A DNA stretch of 13,161 nucleotides. Source: Temnopleurus reevesii (taxonomy: Eukaryota; Echinodermata; Echinoidea; Temnopleuroida; Temnopleuridae). The stretch lies in contig BQKZ01013234.1 in the NCBI GenBank assembly GCA_036244855.1, positions 1 through 13,161 on the forward strand. Direction: 5' to 3'. A model generated the notes under the pieces. It had not been told where the DNA came from. It ran no database searches and saw nothing but the letters and a program-made list of their open reading frames with translations. Both the position numbers and the translations under genes were made by a program. Of this stretch, positions 1 through 8,818 are shown piece after piece; position 1 is the first letter of the stretch, and each line of letters opens with the position of its first letter.

Positions 1-32
1 AAAGACAGAAAGGGGAAGAGAGAGGGGGTGGG

Positions 33-70
33 GACAGGAGGAGTAGGTGATGACAGGAGGAGTAGGTGAT
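33..70. repeat. 19-bp exact tandem duplication in a purine-rich tract
   Basis: The unit gacaggaggagtaggtgat occurs at 33-51 and again at 52-70 without a mismatch. It is flanked on the left by a G/A-rich stretch from position 1. A simple slippage duplication is the likely origin. Confidence 0.85.
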
Positions 71-177
71 GTGACAGCTGAATATAGAATATATCACACA
101 CGATAACAGACGACGATTGTGCATAATGCTATTTAAAAAAAAAAACATGTGAAGCAGGGCTTGAATTAGCCTAAGCC

Positions 178-216
178 AACCAATTCAATTCAATTCAATT
201 TCAATTTCAATTTATT
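178..216 (-). repeat. (CAATT)n / TTTCAATT simple repeat, possible retroposon tail on the minus strand
   Basis: Units caatt, then tttcaatt, repeat from about 180 to 212. Read on the minus strand it is a (GAATT)/(AAATTGA) tail following gggtaaataaattgaaatt. Tails of this type end some non-LTR retroposons in marine invertebrates, so a truncated minus-strand retroposon in 212-455 is possible. No reverse-transcriptase coding sequence is visible. The tail reading is inference. Confidence 0.45.
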
Positions 217-733
217 TACCCAAAGTAATAGTGCCTTGGGTGCCCTCTTTGCTTGCCATTGTGCCCTCTTTAATATAAATTATAATTCTCTCCTGTTTAG
301 CTGTGAATAGAAAAGTGCCCTTCATAAAAATTACCCTGTAGATGATGCTCTGTACTGTTTTAATCCTACCATGCACATAGAACTTGTAGAGAACTAAACA
401 TGTTTGAAAAATCTGACTTTGATGTTTCAATTCCTCCCCCCATATACAAAACAACTGACTAACGATTGTGCATATGGCTTAAAAAAGAAATAGTAATATA
501 TGCAATTTATATAGCACATGTATCCACTCTCATTGCTGAAACATAAAAACATGTATGAAACATGGCTGAGTATCCAGGGAAATGTTAATGGAAGGAAAAG
601 GAAACTGGTACATTGCCTAATAAACAATAAAACTGTCGAGTTATAATAAACAAAGGGCTAACATGATGGATATGCCAGATGGGTTTCATGAAATAATGAT
701 CAGGTGACCTTCATCTCTCTGAAGAACGCTTTG

Positions 734-1054
734 AACTTCACTTAAAATTCATGTTGATGTTCTGGGGACCATTTGAGAATGCCAAGTGAAGTCATTCATG
801 CTCTGTTTTACAAGAACACATAACTTCAGTTAAAATTCATGTTGATGTTCTGGGGACCAGTTGAGAATGCCAAGTGATGTCATTCATCTCTGTTTTACAT
901 GCTGCAAACTTTTAACTTCAGTTAAAATTCATTTTGATGTTCTTGGGAATATTAGAGAATGTCTTGTGACATCATTCATTGTTGTTTTACAAACTGCAAT
1001 CTTTTAACTTCATTTAAAAAACTCATGTTGATGTTCTTGCGACTACTAGAGAAC
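734..1054. repeat. Tandem repeat of 88-92 bp, about 3.5 diverged copies
   Basis: Copies begin with aacttca at 734, 822 and 914 and with aacttcat at 1006, spacings 88, 92 and 92. Each contains TTAAAATTCATGTTGATGTTC or a close variant, then a [tc]gagaat[gc] segment and tcattcat followed by gttttac. Copies 1 and 2 are most alike (gttctggggacca); the fourth stops after about 49 bp. It lies in the intron before exon a. Confidence 0.9.
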
Positions 1055-1342
1055 ATATAGGGGCTATCACTGAGTGCAGGGAATGGTCACCAGTTGTGCG
1101 TAGCTTTGTATTCATTGTAAAGTGATTCTTTACTTAGAAGGAATGTCTTTTTGAAATGTCAAAATTTCATACAATTTTTCTATGTTTTCTGTATAATTAT
1201 CAATACATTTCTCCATTTGTATTGCTCCCAAGTTTATTTAACAGAGGAACTGACTAGCAGCATTTGTGAAGTCATCTTGGTTAAGTGCCCCCAGAGTATA
1301 TCTGCCTCTGTCTTAAAATTATCATTGTCATATTCCCAACAG

Positions 1343-1596
1343 ATGCTGTCATGCACAAACCAAACGGTGTCGGCTCGGCCTCCATCAACGAGCTCACCGG
1401 TAAACTCAATCCTGTCCTGGCCAGGTCCTACTCGGCTCAGACCAGGACTGTCCCGTCCTCCGGTCTCGCCATCGCTAAAGATCTGATGAAGACGAAGGGG
1501 TTCTTCGGACTCTACCGTGGTCTAGGGGCGACACTGATGAGAGACGTTCCATTTTCAATGATCTACTTCCCGTTCTTTGCACATCTCAATGCCTTG
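1343..1596 (+). other. SLC25A22-like: Coding exon a: matrix loop, end of repeat 2 and helix 4
   Basis: The acceptor is AG at 1341-1342 (tattcccaacag) and the donor is gtaagt starting at 1597. The exon begins with the last two bases of a split codon (xAT, probably GAT = Asp, as in the QDA stretch of glutamate carriers) and then carries 84 full codons, ending in phase 0 after NAL. It is clearly richer in C and G than the flanking introns. The frame stays open upstream to 1285, but that part has no family resemblance and is intron. Confidence 0.9.
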
Positions 1597-4158
1597 GTAA
1601 GTTGTTAACCCTTACATGACAGGAGTTATTTTGCAATAAATCAATCACTAATTCCTTCACTAAATTGGCAACACTAAAATCTTTCATTGTCTCTACAAAA
1701 TATTCCAAGTATTAAAATATAATGTTACCAAATTGAATATTCATCACCAAAAAGTGTGCTGAAATAGCTGCCAATTTGCGTGAAAACTAAGGATATTTAT
1801 ATGTTTAATGTGTTGCCACTTTAAGGCTGTTCGACAATTTTAGTGATTAGTTTCATTTTAAAAATTCTATGCGAAAATAGTGGCACAATACTAATGATCA
1901 GATTAAGTCAAGAATTTGTATTTATTTTTTTAAATTTTACTTTAGATGTCCAAAACTTCCTCTCAAACATTCTCACTCTCTCATTTGTCTATCTTACTCT
2001 TTTCTTTGATGCAGGGTGTCCAACCAGAGGCAGGCAGAGCTAGTTTCTTGCACTCATTTGTATCAGGGAGTATAGCTGCAACGATAGCTGCTGTCACAGT
2101 AAATCCAGTCGATGGTAAGTATTATACACATGCCTCCCATTCTTTAATGAATTTAAGAATATGACATTTTATTATTCTGAAATCACTCCTTCTTTGTGAA
2201 GCACATACAGTCGTTCTGTATTGTGCGCTCACTAAGCATAAAATCCTATCTTATTTTTAGAGGATTTTGATGACCATTGGACAACAAGATATTAAGGGAA
2301 TTATTTTTTCTCTCTCTCTTTTAAATCATTATCACCCCTTTCTTTCATTTTCGGAAGTTGAAAGTTTTGTAGTTTTAATGATGATTATGATATTGATTTA
2401 CTTTTGATGTTATTCCATAATGAAATTCAAATAATAAATTTCCACTACAATTAAAAAAATGTGTGTAAATCTTGGTAGCAGTATGTTGCCAAAATAGGTA
2501 GATTTTTAAAATGGTAATTTGAACATTAACTCTAGAAATGTAGAAGCAGCACATCAAGAAAAAGTTAACAACGATTAACCTAGACAGTTTTCATTTCTTG
2601 ATTCTTAAAGGGGAACTACACTCAGACATTAAATTGCTATCATTAAATGAAGAAAAATAAGATGAACAAACTGGGAAGATTTGAGCAAAATCTGGTAATC
2701 CATTCAAAAGTTATGAATTTTCAAAGTTTTGATTTACATGCCTCATGGGCTCCTCAAATTGGCAAACGTACAGGCACAAAATGGTTGCCAACATGGAGAA
2801 CTCTCCATTCACTTTGTACACAAAATTTCACATTTTCCTCTTTTCCAGAAAAGTAGACAAAATTTTGTTTCTTCAGTTAAATATATCATAGCCATATCAA
2901 TTCTGCAAGCATTCCGGAAAGAACGGTGTTGATTCCTCATTTGAAATATGATATTGATCCATTTTCAATAAATTTATATAGAAAGTGAATGAGGATTTCT
3001 CCATGTATGACATCACAGATTATGCTAATTAGCTATACGCATGCNACATCACAGATTATGCTAATTAGCTATACGCATGCCAATTCAAGGATGCCCAGCA
3101 CAGGTGGAAATGATAACTTTGAAAATTCATAACTTTTGAACGGATCATCCGATTTTGCTCAAATTTTTACAGTTCGTTCATCTGATTTTTCTTCATTTAC
3201 TGACTGTACATTATTGTCTGGGTGTAATTCCCCTTTAAATGTAATTCATCACAATGATACACTTATATTGAGAAGTTTGAGGTGTGGAGGAGAAAGATAT
3301 ATAATTTCTAGACAAACCATACTCTTCTAAACAAATTCCTCAAATTGGATTTTATTTCACCCCATTGGTCTATTGTCCTCTGTTACTCCAATTGAATAGA
3401 TAATAAAGGTGTGGGATAAGCAATAGATATAGAAACATCCCTCAAGTGTATTTTGTTTTTTATTTTTCTGTAAATGTTATAAAGATGAATAGAATACCTG
3501 TTTCAAACTCATTTTGGGAGGCAGTGTGAATATCCAGTTATCCCAAGTTATCAGTTATATCAGTTATCAAATGTGTATATTAAATCGTAATTTCATAATA
3601 CAAGGGCATAGCATGTAATGAGTACAGTGTACACAAAGGAAAACAATAGAAATATTGTGATACTTAATTGTTACTTTGAAAAGAAAAGAAATTGAATCTA
3701 TTTCCAGTTTAGTTGTAAAATTTAGATTATACAAATGTATCTATTAGGATTTTCCATGAAAGGAACGTACGTGTGAATCAAATTTTGGCTTTATGAGTAG
3801 ACATGTAAAGCCAATAATTCTAAAAAGGAACACAGAGCTGACCAGCTTCATTGTGCTTCATGTACTATTTTTTTCTCATTCTTCCCTATTTATCTATTTT
3901 ATTACATTTTCCTTTGTTCTCTTCACAGTAATAAAGACCAGACTACAACTCTTAGAGCGTGCGGAAGGAGAGGAGACGTACACCGGCGTCCGCGATTGCT
4001 TCACAAAGATCCTCCGTCACGAGGGACCACAAGCTTTCTTCAAGGGTGCAACCTGCCGAATTCTTGTCATCGCTCCGCTTTTTGGTATCGCGCAAGCCGT
4101 CTACTACTTCGGCGTCGGCGAGTTTGTGATCGATCGGTTCAACCATCTAACGGTTTGA
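1343..4158 (+). CDS. SLC25A22-like: Mitochondrial glutamate carrier (SLC25A22/SLC25A18-like), C-terminal 194 residues; join(1343..1596,2015..2114,3929..4158)
   Basis: Inner-membrane solute carrier; family members import glutamate with a proton into the matrix. Joining three exons gives an uninterrupted reading frame of 194 residues to a TGA at 4156-4158. Visible in order (window numbering, split D = 1): a ~45-residue polar matrix loop (2-46), the repeat-2 ending GFFGLYRG (53-60), helix 4 with [13 protein letters not shown] (about 64-85), helix 5 (about 99-118), the third carrier signature PVDVIKTR (116-123, matching Px[DE]xx[KR]x[KR]), [11 protein letters not shown] (148-158) and helix 6 with [16 protein letters not shown] (165-180). 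[14 protein letters not shown] and the long matrix loop separate glutamate carriers from the aspartate/glutamate carriers SLC25A12/13, which read differently in the last helix. The usual length is about 320, so repeat 1 and most of repeat 2 with the start codon are missing upstream. SLC25A22 versus SLC25A18 cannot be decided; invertebrates often have one orthologue. No frameshift or lost key residue is seen. Confidence 0.93.
1597..2014 (+). other. Intron between exons a and b (418 bp)
   Basis: It runs from gtaagt to gcag, AT-rich, with a T/C-rich stretch before the acceptor. No repeat or second gene is seen inside it. Confidence 0.9.
2015..2114 (+). other. SLC25A22-like: Coding exon b: helix 5 up to the third signature motif
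   Basis: The acceptor is gcag ending at 2014, after a T/C-rich stretch (about 1955-2010); the donor is gtaagt at 2115. The exon starts in phase 0 with [10 protein letters not shown], continues through the glycine- and alanine-rich helix 5, and ends VNPVD plus one base. The 100 nt give 33 codons and a split Val, so the PxD signature is completed only after splicing to exon c. Confidence 0.92.
2605..3238. mobile_element. Non-autonomous DNA transposon with TTAA target duplication and 120-bp TIRs
   Basis: TTAA stands at 2605-2608 and 3235-3238. The left end (2609-2728) and the reverse complement of the right end (3115-3234) align over 120 bp without gaps, at about 102 of 120 identical positions. 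Both begin AGGGGAA[CT]TACAC[TC]CAGACA and both finish GTTATGAATTTTCAAAGTT. The 626-bp body has no transposase frame; the short frames at 2647-2932 are incidental. TTAA is the target of piggyBac and Kolobok transposases, so this is probably a deletion derivative mobilised by one of them; which one I cannot tell. It contains the N at 3045. A TA-duplication reading (Tc1/mariner) is possible but explains the full TTAA less well. Confidence 0.85.
3009..3080. repeat. 36-bp tandem duplication with an N at the junction
   Basis: Positions 3010-3044 and 3046-3080 are identical over 35 bp (acatcacagattatgctaat... through ...tacgcatgc), separated by a single N at 3045. The base before copy 1 is g, so the N may be g in a true 36-bp tandem unit, or the join of two overlapping contig ends. 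It lies inside the TTAA element. Confidence 0.95.
3929..4158 (+). other. SLC25A22-like: Terminal coding exon c: end of signature, matrix loop 3, helix 6, stop
   Basis: The acceptor is cttcacag ending at 3928, preceded by a strong pyrimidine tract (about 3865-3924). The exon opens with two bases completing Val, then [20 protein letters not shown], the amphipathic matrix helix, [14 protein letters not shown] and helix 6, ending FNHLTV and TGA. GC content is much higher than in the surrounding intron and UTR. The open frame extending back to 3793 through the acceptor is intron sequence rich in Phe, Ser and Leu and has no carrier resemblance. Confidence 0.93.
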
Positions 4159-4700
4159 GGACGAACGATGAAGATTTCTCAAAACCTTTCACTACCAGCA
4201 GCTTGAAACGTGATTAACCTTGCCAAGACGCAACGCATCTCGAATCCATTTGATGGTGATTGTGAATTTGTGATTGGAATGGTCCTACACCTTGCTTAAT
4301 CTCTATCAGTTTCAACTTGTAATGCACGAATGGCTAGACTTGAAGTCAGTAATCAGACTTATCTCGCCATATCATGCTTCATAATTCAAATGAATATGGT
4401 CAGCAAGCTTGAGACTAGTAGCATTCTTCCTAATTCCACGAGTCCGCAAACTTGAAACCCTTCATCTTTCGATTCATGGAGGGATAGATATAAGTGTCTA
4501 ATTCCATAATTCTGATTGAGAGGGTCCACAAGCTTGTGACTGGTAGCATGCTGCATAATTCAAGTGAAGATGGTCCGCAAGCTCTAGACCGATTATCTGT
4601 TTGCTTCATGGAGTGATAAATATAAGTGGGCAATTCCATGGCTTTGTCATATCTGTTATGTAATAATGAGTGTATTTCTTGATGTGTGTGACAAATATCA
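4159..4700 (+). other. 3' UTR of the carrier gene (start certain, end unknown)
   Basis: Sequence following the TGA. GC falls at once compared with exon c. It contains a degenerate repeat (about 4395-4640). No AATAAA is seen close behind the stop; the first clear one after the stop is at 6673-6678, so the real 3' end may lie far downstream or use a variant signal. The end given here is only the end of the repeat-bearing segment. Confidence 0.55.
4372..4640. repeat. Degenerate short repeat in the 3' UTR
   Basis: The core (c)cgcaagctt(g) with variants occurs at about 4402, 4445, 4527 and 4576 (agcaagcttgagactagtag, ccgcaaacttgaaac, ccacaagcttgtgactggta, ccgcaagctctagacc). Other shared words are catgct[tg]cataattcaa[ag]tga at about 4374 and 4548, and ttcatggag[gt]gat with ataagtg...caattcca near 4473-4506 and 4605-4638. 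Spacing is irregular (42-82 bp), so this looks like an old tandem array. Confidence 0.7.
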
Positions 4701-5768
4701 TCTTTTCATACATATTGAGTTTCAATTAATTTCAGTGAAAAGCTATCGAGTCATTCACTTTTTGGGGTATAGCGACATGGCACATTTGTGGAATTGCCCT
4801 AGTGTCTTGATTTAAAATTATTAGCCCAGGAAGTTTGAGACTCGCTCTAATGTTCTTGCTGTAAGGCATACCTCATCCATTCCACTGTGTAGCTATCAAG
4901 CATTAAGTCTCAAATCATTCACTCCGCCAATTTTGAGATGGTTCTGATTCCATGTTAGTGAGTAATATTGCCAACTTTTATCATCATTACAGTATAACCA
5001 TGCAATAATATATGTTGACCTTCAGACATAGGGGTTGCTAGAATGTTGGAAATGATTGCAAGTATAATTTGATCACCACTGGCTGAACAAAATCTGTTTT
5101 CTTTGTGGGGGTGGGGGAGGGATTGTTAGGGAACTAAAGCCCACAAGTTTTTTTTCAGTTAATGTTAAGAATGTGGGACCCCATCCCCCACTTTTTAAAA
5201 TGTACCGTGGTCCCTCCTTTGCATGCACACATTCTTAATCTCCTACCTTCATGCCACTCAAAATGTGTTTATAAATTTGCCATTGATTTGCATCCGATCG
5301 CAACTTTCAAGCAACTCCTTTGATGGGAGAGTAACTTGCCTAAGAGTGATCTCATTGCATATGAAACAGTCTTACATGCAATGATTTTGGGAGAGGCAGA
5401 GATACAGTTTCAAAGTGTGTGATTTTAACAAACACTGACTCTTTGATTTGATTCAATCCATAGAGAAGGCTTTCTATTTGGGGAGGTCACAGGTGGGAGA
5501 ATATGACAAAATACCACCTATTCCTGATCCACTATTTACATACAGCATACTTTCATTGTTTTAGCAAGGAAAAGTCTTTGTCTTTGGTGGGTTTATGCCT
5601 TTCTCCATGGTATAGTGTAGTAAATGCTTTTGAAAATTAGGGTAGCATGGCAAGAAATTATACACTTTTGTTTTAGATACCTTGACAGAATTCATGCATG
5701 TGGTACTGAGCTGTCATTCATGTTCGCAAACCCTGATGTTGGAATCGAACAAACTCCTGTTCCGGTCA
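4701..5768. other. No gene seen; AT-rich 3' UTR or intergenic DNA
   Basis: No open frame with family resemblance. A G-rich run gggggtgggggaggg near 5107-5121 is partly complementary to ccccatccccca near 5179-5190 and could form a weak stem across about 60 bases. The rest has no structure I can name. Confidence 0.5.
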
Positions 5769-5918
5769 AACCTGTCTATAAAGACCACCCAAGGAGGTGG
5801 AAAAAAGTGGTCTTTCACAGCAGGTGGTCTCTATCGACAGGTTCATTTATATGTAAATTGTGTTCTATGGAGTCAAGAAACTAGGTTTTTATGGAGAGAT
5901 GGTCTTTCTATACAGGTG
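5769..5918. repeat. Degenerate inverted-repeat unit 'ACCTGTCTATAAAGACCACC'
   Basis: The word at 5769-5789 (AACCTGTCTATAAAGACCAC + C) pairs with 5823-5843 at 19 of 21 positions. A further inverted copy (gatggtctttctatacaggt) lies at 5898-5917 and a half copy (agtggtcttt) near 5806. Short alternating inverted units of this kind are typical of dispersed repeats in marine invertebrate genomes. The two short frames across this stretch (5624-5981) read through the repeat and are not counted as genes. Confidence 0.65.
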
Positions 5919-6028
5919 ATCGCTAAAGCTGGTTTGACTGTATTTTACAGGCTTCGAAGTAAGATTTCAGTGGTCAAGTGAATTTCGATGAAGGACAGTT
6001 TTCTCCCAAGGCCAGACAATCGAGATTT

Positions 6029-6264
6029 CACTGCTAGCAGAAGGGACAAAGGATTTAGATAAAGTAAACAATTTCCATTCAAGGATTCACAATAGCCAAA
6101 TATCCTTCCCTCTTATTCTACGACGAAATGTTGAACAGGTGTCTTATCTGTTCAGTGAATAAGCAAGGAAGCCACTTTTTTATGTTTTTGTGTTGAATCT
6201 ATTGTGAATGCCTGAATGAATTTGTTTACTTTGTCCAATTCCTCTGTCCCTTCTGCTGACAGTG
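6029..6264. mobile_element. MITE, family A copy 1 (CACTG ends, fold-back)
   Basis: The left arm (6029-6095) starts CACTGCTAGCAGAAGGGACA and runs to TTCACAATAG. The right arm (6199-6264) is its approximate reverse complement, ending CAGTG. The pairing continues inward: ccttcc...ttattc (about 6105-6120) with gaataagcaaggaag (about 6159-6173), and tgaacag with ctgttca at the tip, so the whole element folds back. No coding capacity. CACTG ends recall EnSpm/CACTA elements, but no 3-bp target duplication is visible at this copy, so the superfamily is open. It is related to the outer element at 10411-10975. Confidence 0.8.
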
Positions 6265-6332
6265 ACTACATGAATTCCAATGAGGGCAGCACTGCCAGGC
6301 AAAGGGGGCTCTTGCATCTATTGTCTTGGGTT

Positions 6333-6468
6333 GCCTAAAGCCCCGGTCACATAGGACCCCGGAAGCAACACGATTCACCCCGACTCGTTGTTCTGTTAAC
6401 TGTGAATTAACAAAGAGTCGAGGTGAATCGTGTTGCTTCCGGGGTCCTATGTGACCGGGGCATTAGGC
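6333..6468. mobile_element. MITE / fold-back element, family B copy 1 (136 bp, near-perfect hairpin)
   Basis: Arms 6333-6392 and 6409-6468 are complementary at 57 of 60 positions around a 16-base loop (6393-6408). The arm begins GCCTAA[AT]GCCCCGGTCAC and continues through ATAGGACCCCGGAAGCAACA. It is GC-rich in an AT-rich region. A target duplication cannot be resolved because the flanking GCCTAA itself belongs to the pairing. The small divergence between arms suggests a fairly recent insertion or arm homogenisation. It could be transcribed as a hairpin RNA, but nothing shows this. Confidence 0.88.
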
Positions 6469-7490
6469 TAAACAGAGGCCTGAATTTATGCTAGGCAATA
6501 TCGTAAATTGTATATGAAATAGATAAAAAGATTATCTTTATATTAGTGTAGATTATGAGTCAACCATTATACAACTCAGTAAGCTTTTAGATATGATTTA
6601 TAGTAATTTATTCCATAAGTTTTTCTGGTGTCCTTTTTCTATAATATTCAAACCACTTTCTTCATGTATTGCAATAAACAGTAAATACTACTCATGAATG
6701 ATAGGTGTAATTTTGATACTAAGGTATAATACTACAATAAGCATTTCATCATTAACTTCAGTAATCACGATAGCATGGCATTTGCTACTTGCAAAATTCC
6801 TCCCTCCTCATTAACAAAATGAAAATTAAAAACAAAAAATGAATCATTACAAACTCAGCCTTATCTATATTATATCATTGGCAAAAAAATGGTAAAGAAA
6901 TTAATGGAAGAAGAAATTGAATGTTGAACATTCTTATTAGAAGGAAGTTAACAGAAAAACGAAATGTATTCTTCCAATGGGAAAAGTCAAATAAGCCTTT
7001 TTTTGCTGCATAATTTCATATTCACGTTTAAAATTTGTAATCGAATGTACTCCTCATTAAGTTTTCTGATATCTGGAAGATCATATAGTCCTGTGTAGCT
7101 TTGCTCATTCTTTTTGATATTCCAATGGCTGAAAAATGACTCTGAAATTGTTTCATCAGCAGAGCTGAAATTCTTATTCTTTACTAATGTTACTCAATTC
7201 AGAAACTCTATTCAACAGTTTCACCCCTTCAACTTTAAAGCTGCGATAGAAATTTATAAAGATTTAATCTCATTTCTCTGATTTTTCTCTTGCTTAAGTT
7301 TTTCATTTCATTATTTTTTTTTTTTAATTTCTGCTATGAAGATATTCAACACAAAAAGTAGGTGAAATGTTGGAAATTTTAACATGCTCCCATGTATTCA
7401 TTTTTGTGTTAGAGCATGTGGCTTCTTCAAAAAAGTGAACATATTTGTATCAAGTATATGATTAAAACATATCTTTCGCCTCACATTTAC
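6469..7490. other. No gene seen; AT-rich intergenic DNA
   Basis: Very AT-rich, with many stops in all frames. Contains AATAAA at 6673-6678 (+ strand), a possible poly(A) signal if the carrier transcript extends this far, and a 12-T run at 7314-7325. Nothing else recognised. Confidence 0.5.
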
Positions 7491-7660
7491 GGGATGTTGC
7501 TCAAAAAGATGCACTTGATCGCAAATCAACTGCAAATCAGTTGCAAATTGTAACGCTCATTATGTGCTTTTAACAAGTCACGCATGAAACAATGATCTTG
7601 ATTGGTGCGTTCCGATCAACTGCAACTTGCAACCAATTGCAACTTTTGAGTAACACGTCC
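7491..7660. mobile_element. Possible diverged TIR element with (T)TGCAA-rich interior
   Basis: The left end gggatgttgctcaaaa (7491-7506) partly matches the reverse complement of the right end ttttgagtaacacgtcc (7644-7660). The interior holds two related stretches: gatcgcaaatcaactgcaaa (about 7518) and gatcaactgcaacttgcaac (about 7614). A similar stretch, gcaattgatcacacatcaac, occurs at about 9832. The match is only moderate (about 11 of 16 at the ends) and no target duplication is seen. Confidence 0.4.
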
Positions 7661-8818
7661 TCAGTCACTTAAAAGTAACTTCCTTCATCATTTCCATTTG
7701 AATATTTTGGGACATTTGTTAGTTAAGTACAAGCGGAGATGTCAACCTTCTTGGAAAATGCACAAGGACAGAAATTAAAATATGAATCATCAAATACACT
7801 GAGAAAATATTTTCCCATGAGATGAAGTATATAGTTATTTTCTTTCATTAGAAAATATTTGCATAGCTGCCAACTGTTACTAATTTTTAGTAGTCATTAC
7901 TAATTTTGGCCTCAGATTCGTCAAGTCTTGTGTCAAAGCCAGTTAAGATACTAATTTTTACAACATGAGCACCATTCACTTCAATGTAAAATATGTGAAG
8001 ATTACTAATCTGTTCCAGAAATATTACTAATTTCTATTGGCTCATCATTTGGTAGAGCTGGTTGATGATTCACATTCTTATTTCAGTACTCGTGCACATT
8101 CTGTATTAAAAAGGTTCGCTTCTCCCCTTAAAGTATGTTTTGGATATATGCTGCACATAATGGGTTTATGTCTGCAATATTTCTTGATTCCTGTAAGTTT
8201 GTTTAACTTATTCATCTGCTAAGTTAAGTTTGAACCTCTGAAATATCTGTGAAAACTTTTTAGCATTGTTTTGTTGTTAATTCATAAGTTTGAATATTGC
8301 AATGATAAATTTCCACTCTGTATTATGCACATTCATATGTGTACAAACATTGTCCAAAACGTGAAAATAATCACACTAATGCGTCGAACTAGTCCAAATT
8401 TTTTTGAAAATATCTGTACTCTAAAAAAAGAACCAGAATGCTAGAACGATCCAGTTTCATATTTTGTCGAGATATTTTGTTACTTAGATTGGGCTTGAGA
8501 TGGTGGACAATAGGTAGAAAGACGTAGAATATTGTATTTCTGTCCTTGTCAGAACTTCAATTCTGTTCATTTGATACTGAAATGTGATCAGTTTATCATA
8601 ACGACAACTCAGAAGTTGCTTGAATTCACTATTTTCAGAAGTTAATTGAATTCTCTGTTTTCACGTCAACTGCCGTTAACGCTTAACCTTCCTCTTCTGC
8701 CGTCCATCCATTCCATCAAATATTGATATGTACATTTCTGTATAACATTTGCTGCACTCAACCCAGGTGATATAAATGGGTACCGGCAAGAATAATTCCT
8801 TTATACCCCAGTCAATTA
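7661..8818. other. No gene seen; AT-rich DNA with a TACTAAT cluster
   Basis: Five TACTAAT words occur at 7878, 7898, 7949, 8003 and 8025, all on the + strand, probably inside an old repeat. The 61-codon frame at 8037-8222 has no family resemblance and ordinary intergenic composition. No other structure recognised. Confidence 0.5.

Larger units (their letters stand above)
1..1342 (+). other. 3' part of an upstream intron of the carrier gene
   Basis: Exon a begins in the middle of a codon, so a preceding exon must exist. No stretch here encodes the expected repeat-1 or repeat-2 carrier sequence, so it lies upstream of position 1. Contents: a purine-rich start with a 19-bp exact tandem pair (33-51, 52-70), a (CAATT)n tract near 180-212, a 13-bp direct repeat (113-125 and 462-474), and the ~90-bp tandem repeat at 734-1054. 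Nothing recognisable lies in 1055-1330. Confidence 0.75.
2115..3928 (+). other. Intron between exons b and c (1814 bp), enlarged by a transposon
   Basis: The donor is gtaagt and the acceptor cacag after a long pyrimidine tract. About one third of its length is the TTAA-flanked element at 2605-3238. The remainder (2115-2604, 3239-3928) is AT-rich with no reading frame or motif I recognise. Intron phase 1 splits the Val codon inside the third carrier signature. Confidence 0.9.

Noticed and set aside
328..350. ACCCTGTAGAT, as at the start of the miR-10 family
   Set aside because: Only 11 bases agree, the rest of the mature sequence differs, and no hairpin partner is present nearby.
2647..2932. 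Two short + strand frames in the large intron
   Set aside because: They lie inside the TTAA element, start in its terminal repeat and have no transposase features.
3793..4158. A longer frame beginning with Met at 3793 and running into exon c
   Set aside because: The first 45 codons are the pyrimidine-rich end of the intron. Carrier resemblance starts exactly at the AG ending at 3928, and the codon split matches the donor at 2115.
3952..4217. Frames overlapping exon c on the minus strand and in another + frame
   Set aside because: They are shadows of the carrier exon; neither translation resembles a known family.
5730..5765. GTTCGATTCC on the minus strand, as in a tRNA T-arm
   Set aside because: The T-stem has a mismatch, no matching acceptor or anticodon stem lies at the right distance, and the place is a dispersed repeat.
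5624..5981. Frames of 86 and 99 codons
   Set aside because: They cross the dispersed ACCTGTCTATAAAGACCACC repeat and show no recognisable domain; no splice signals or conservation argument supports them.
8037..8222. 61-codon frame after the TACTAAT cluster
   Set aside because: No family resemblance, no splice context and intergenic composition; the length is expected by chance.
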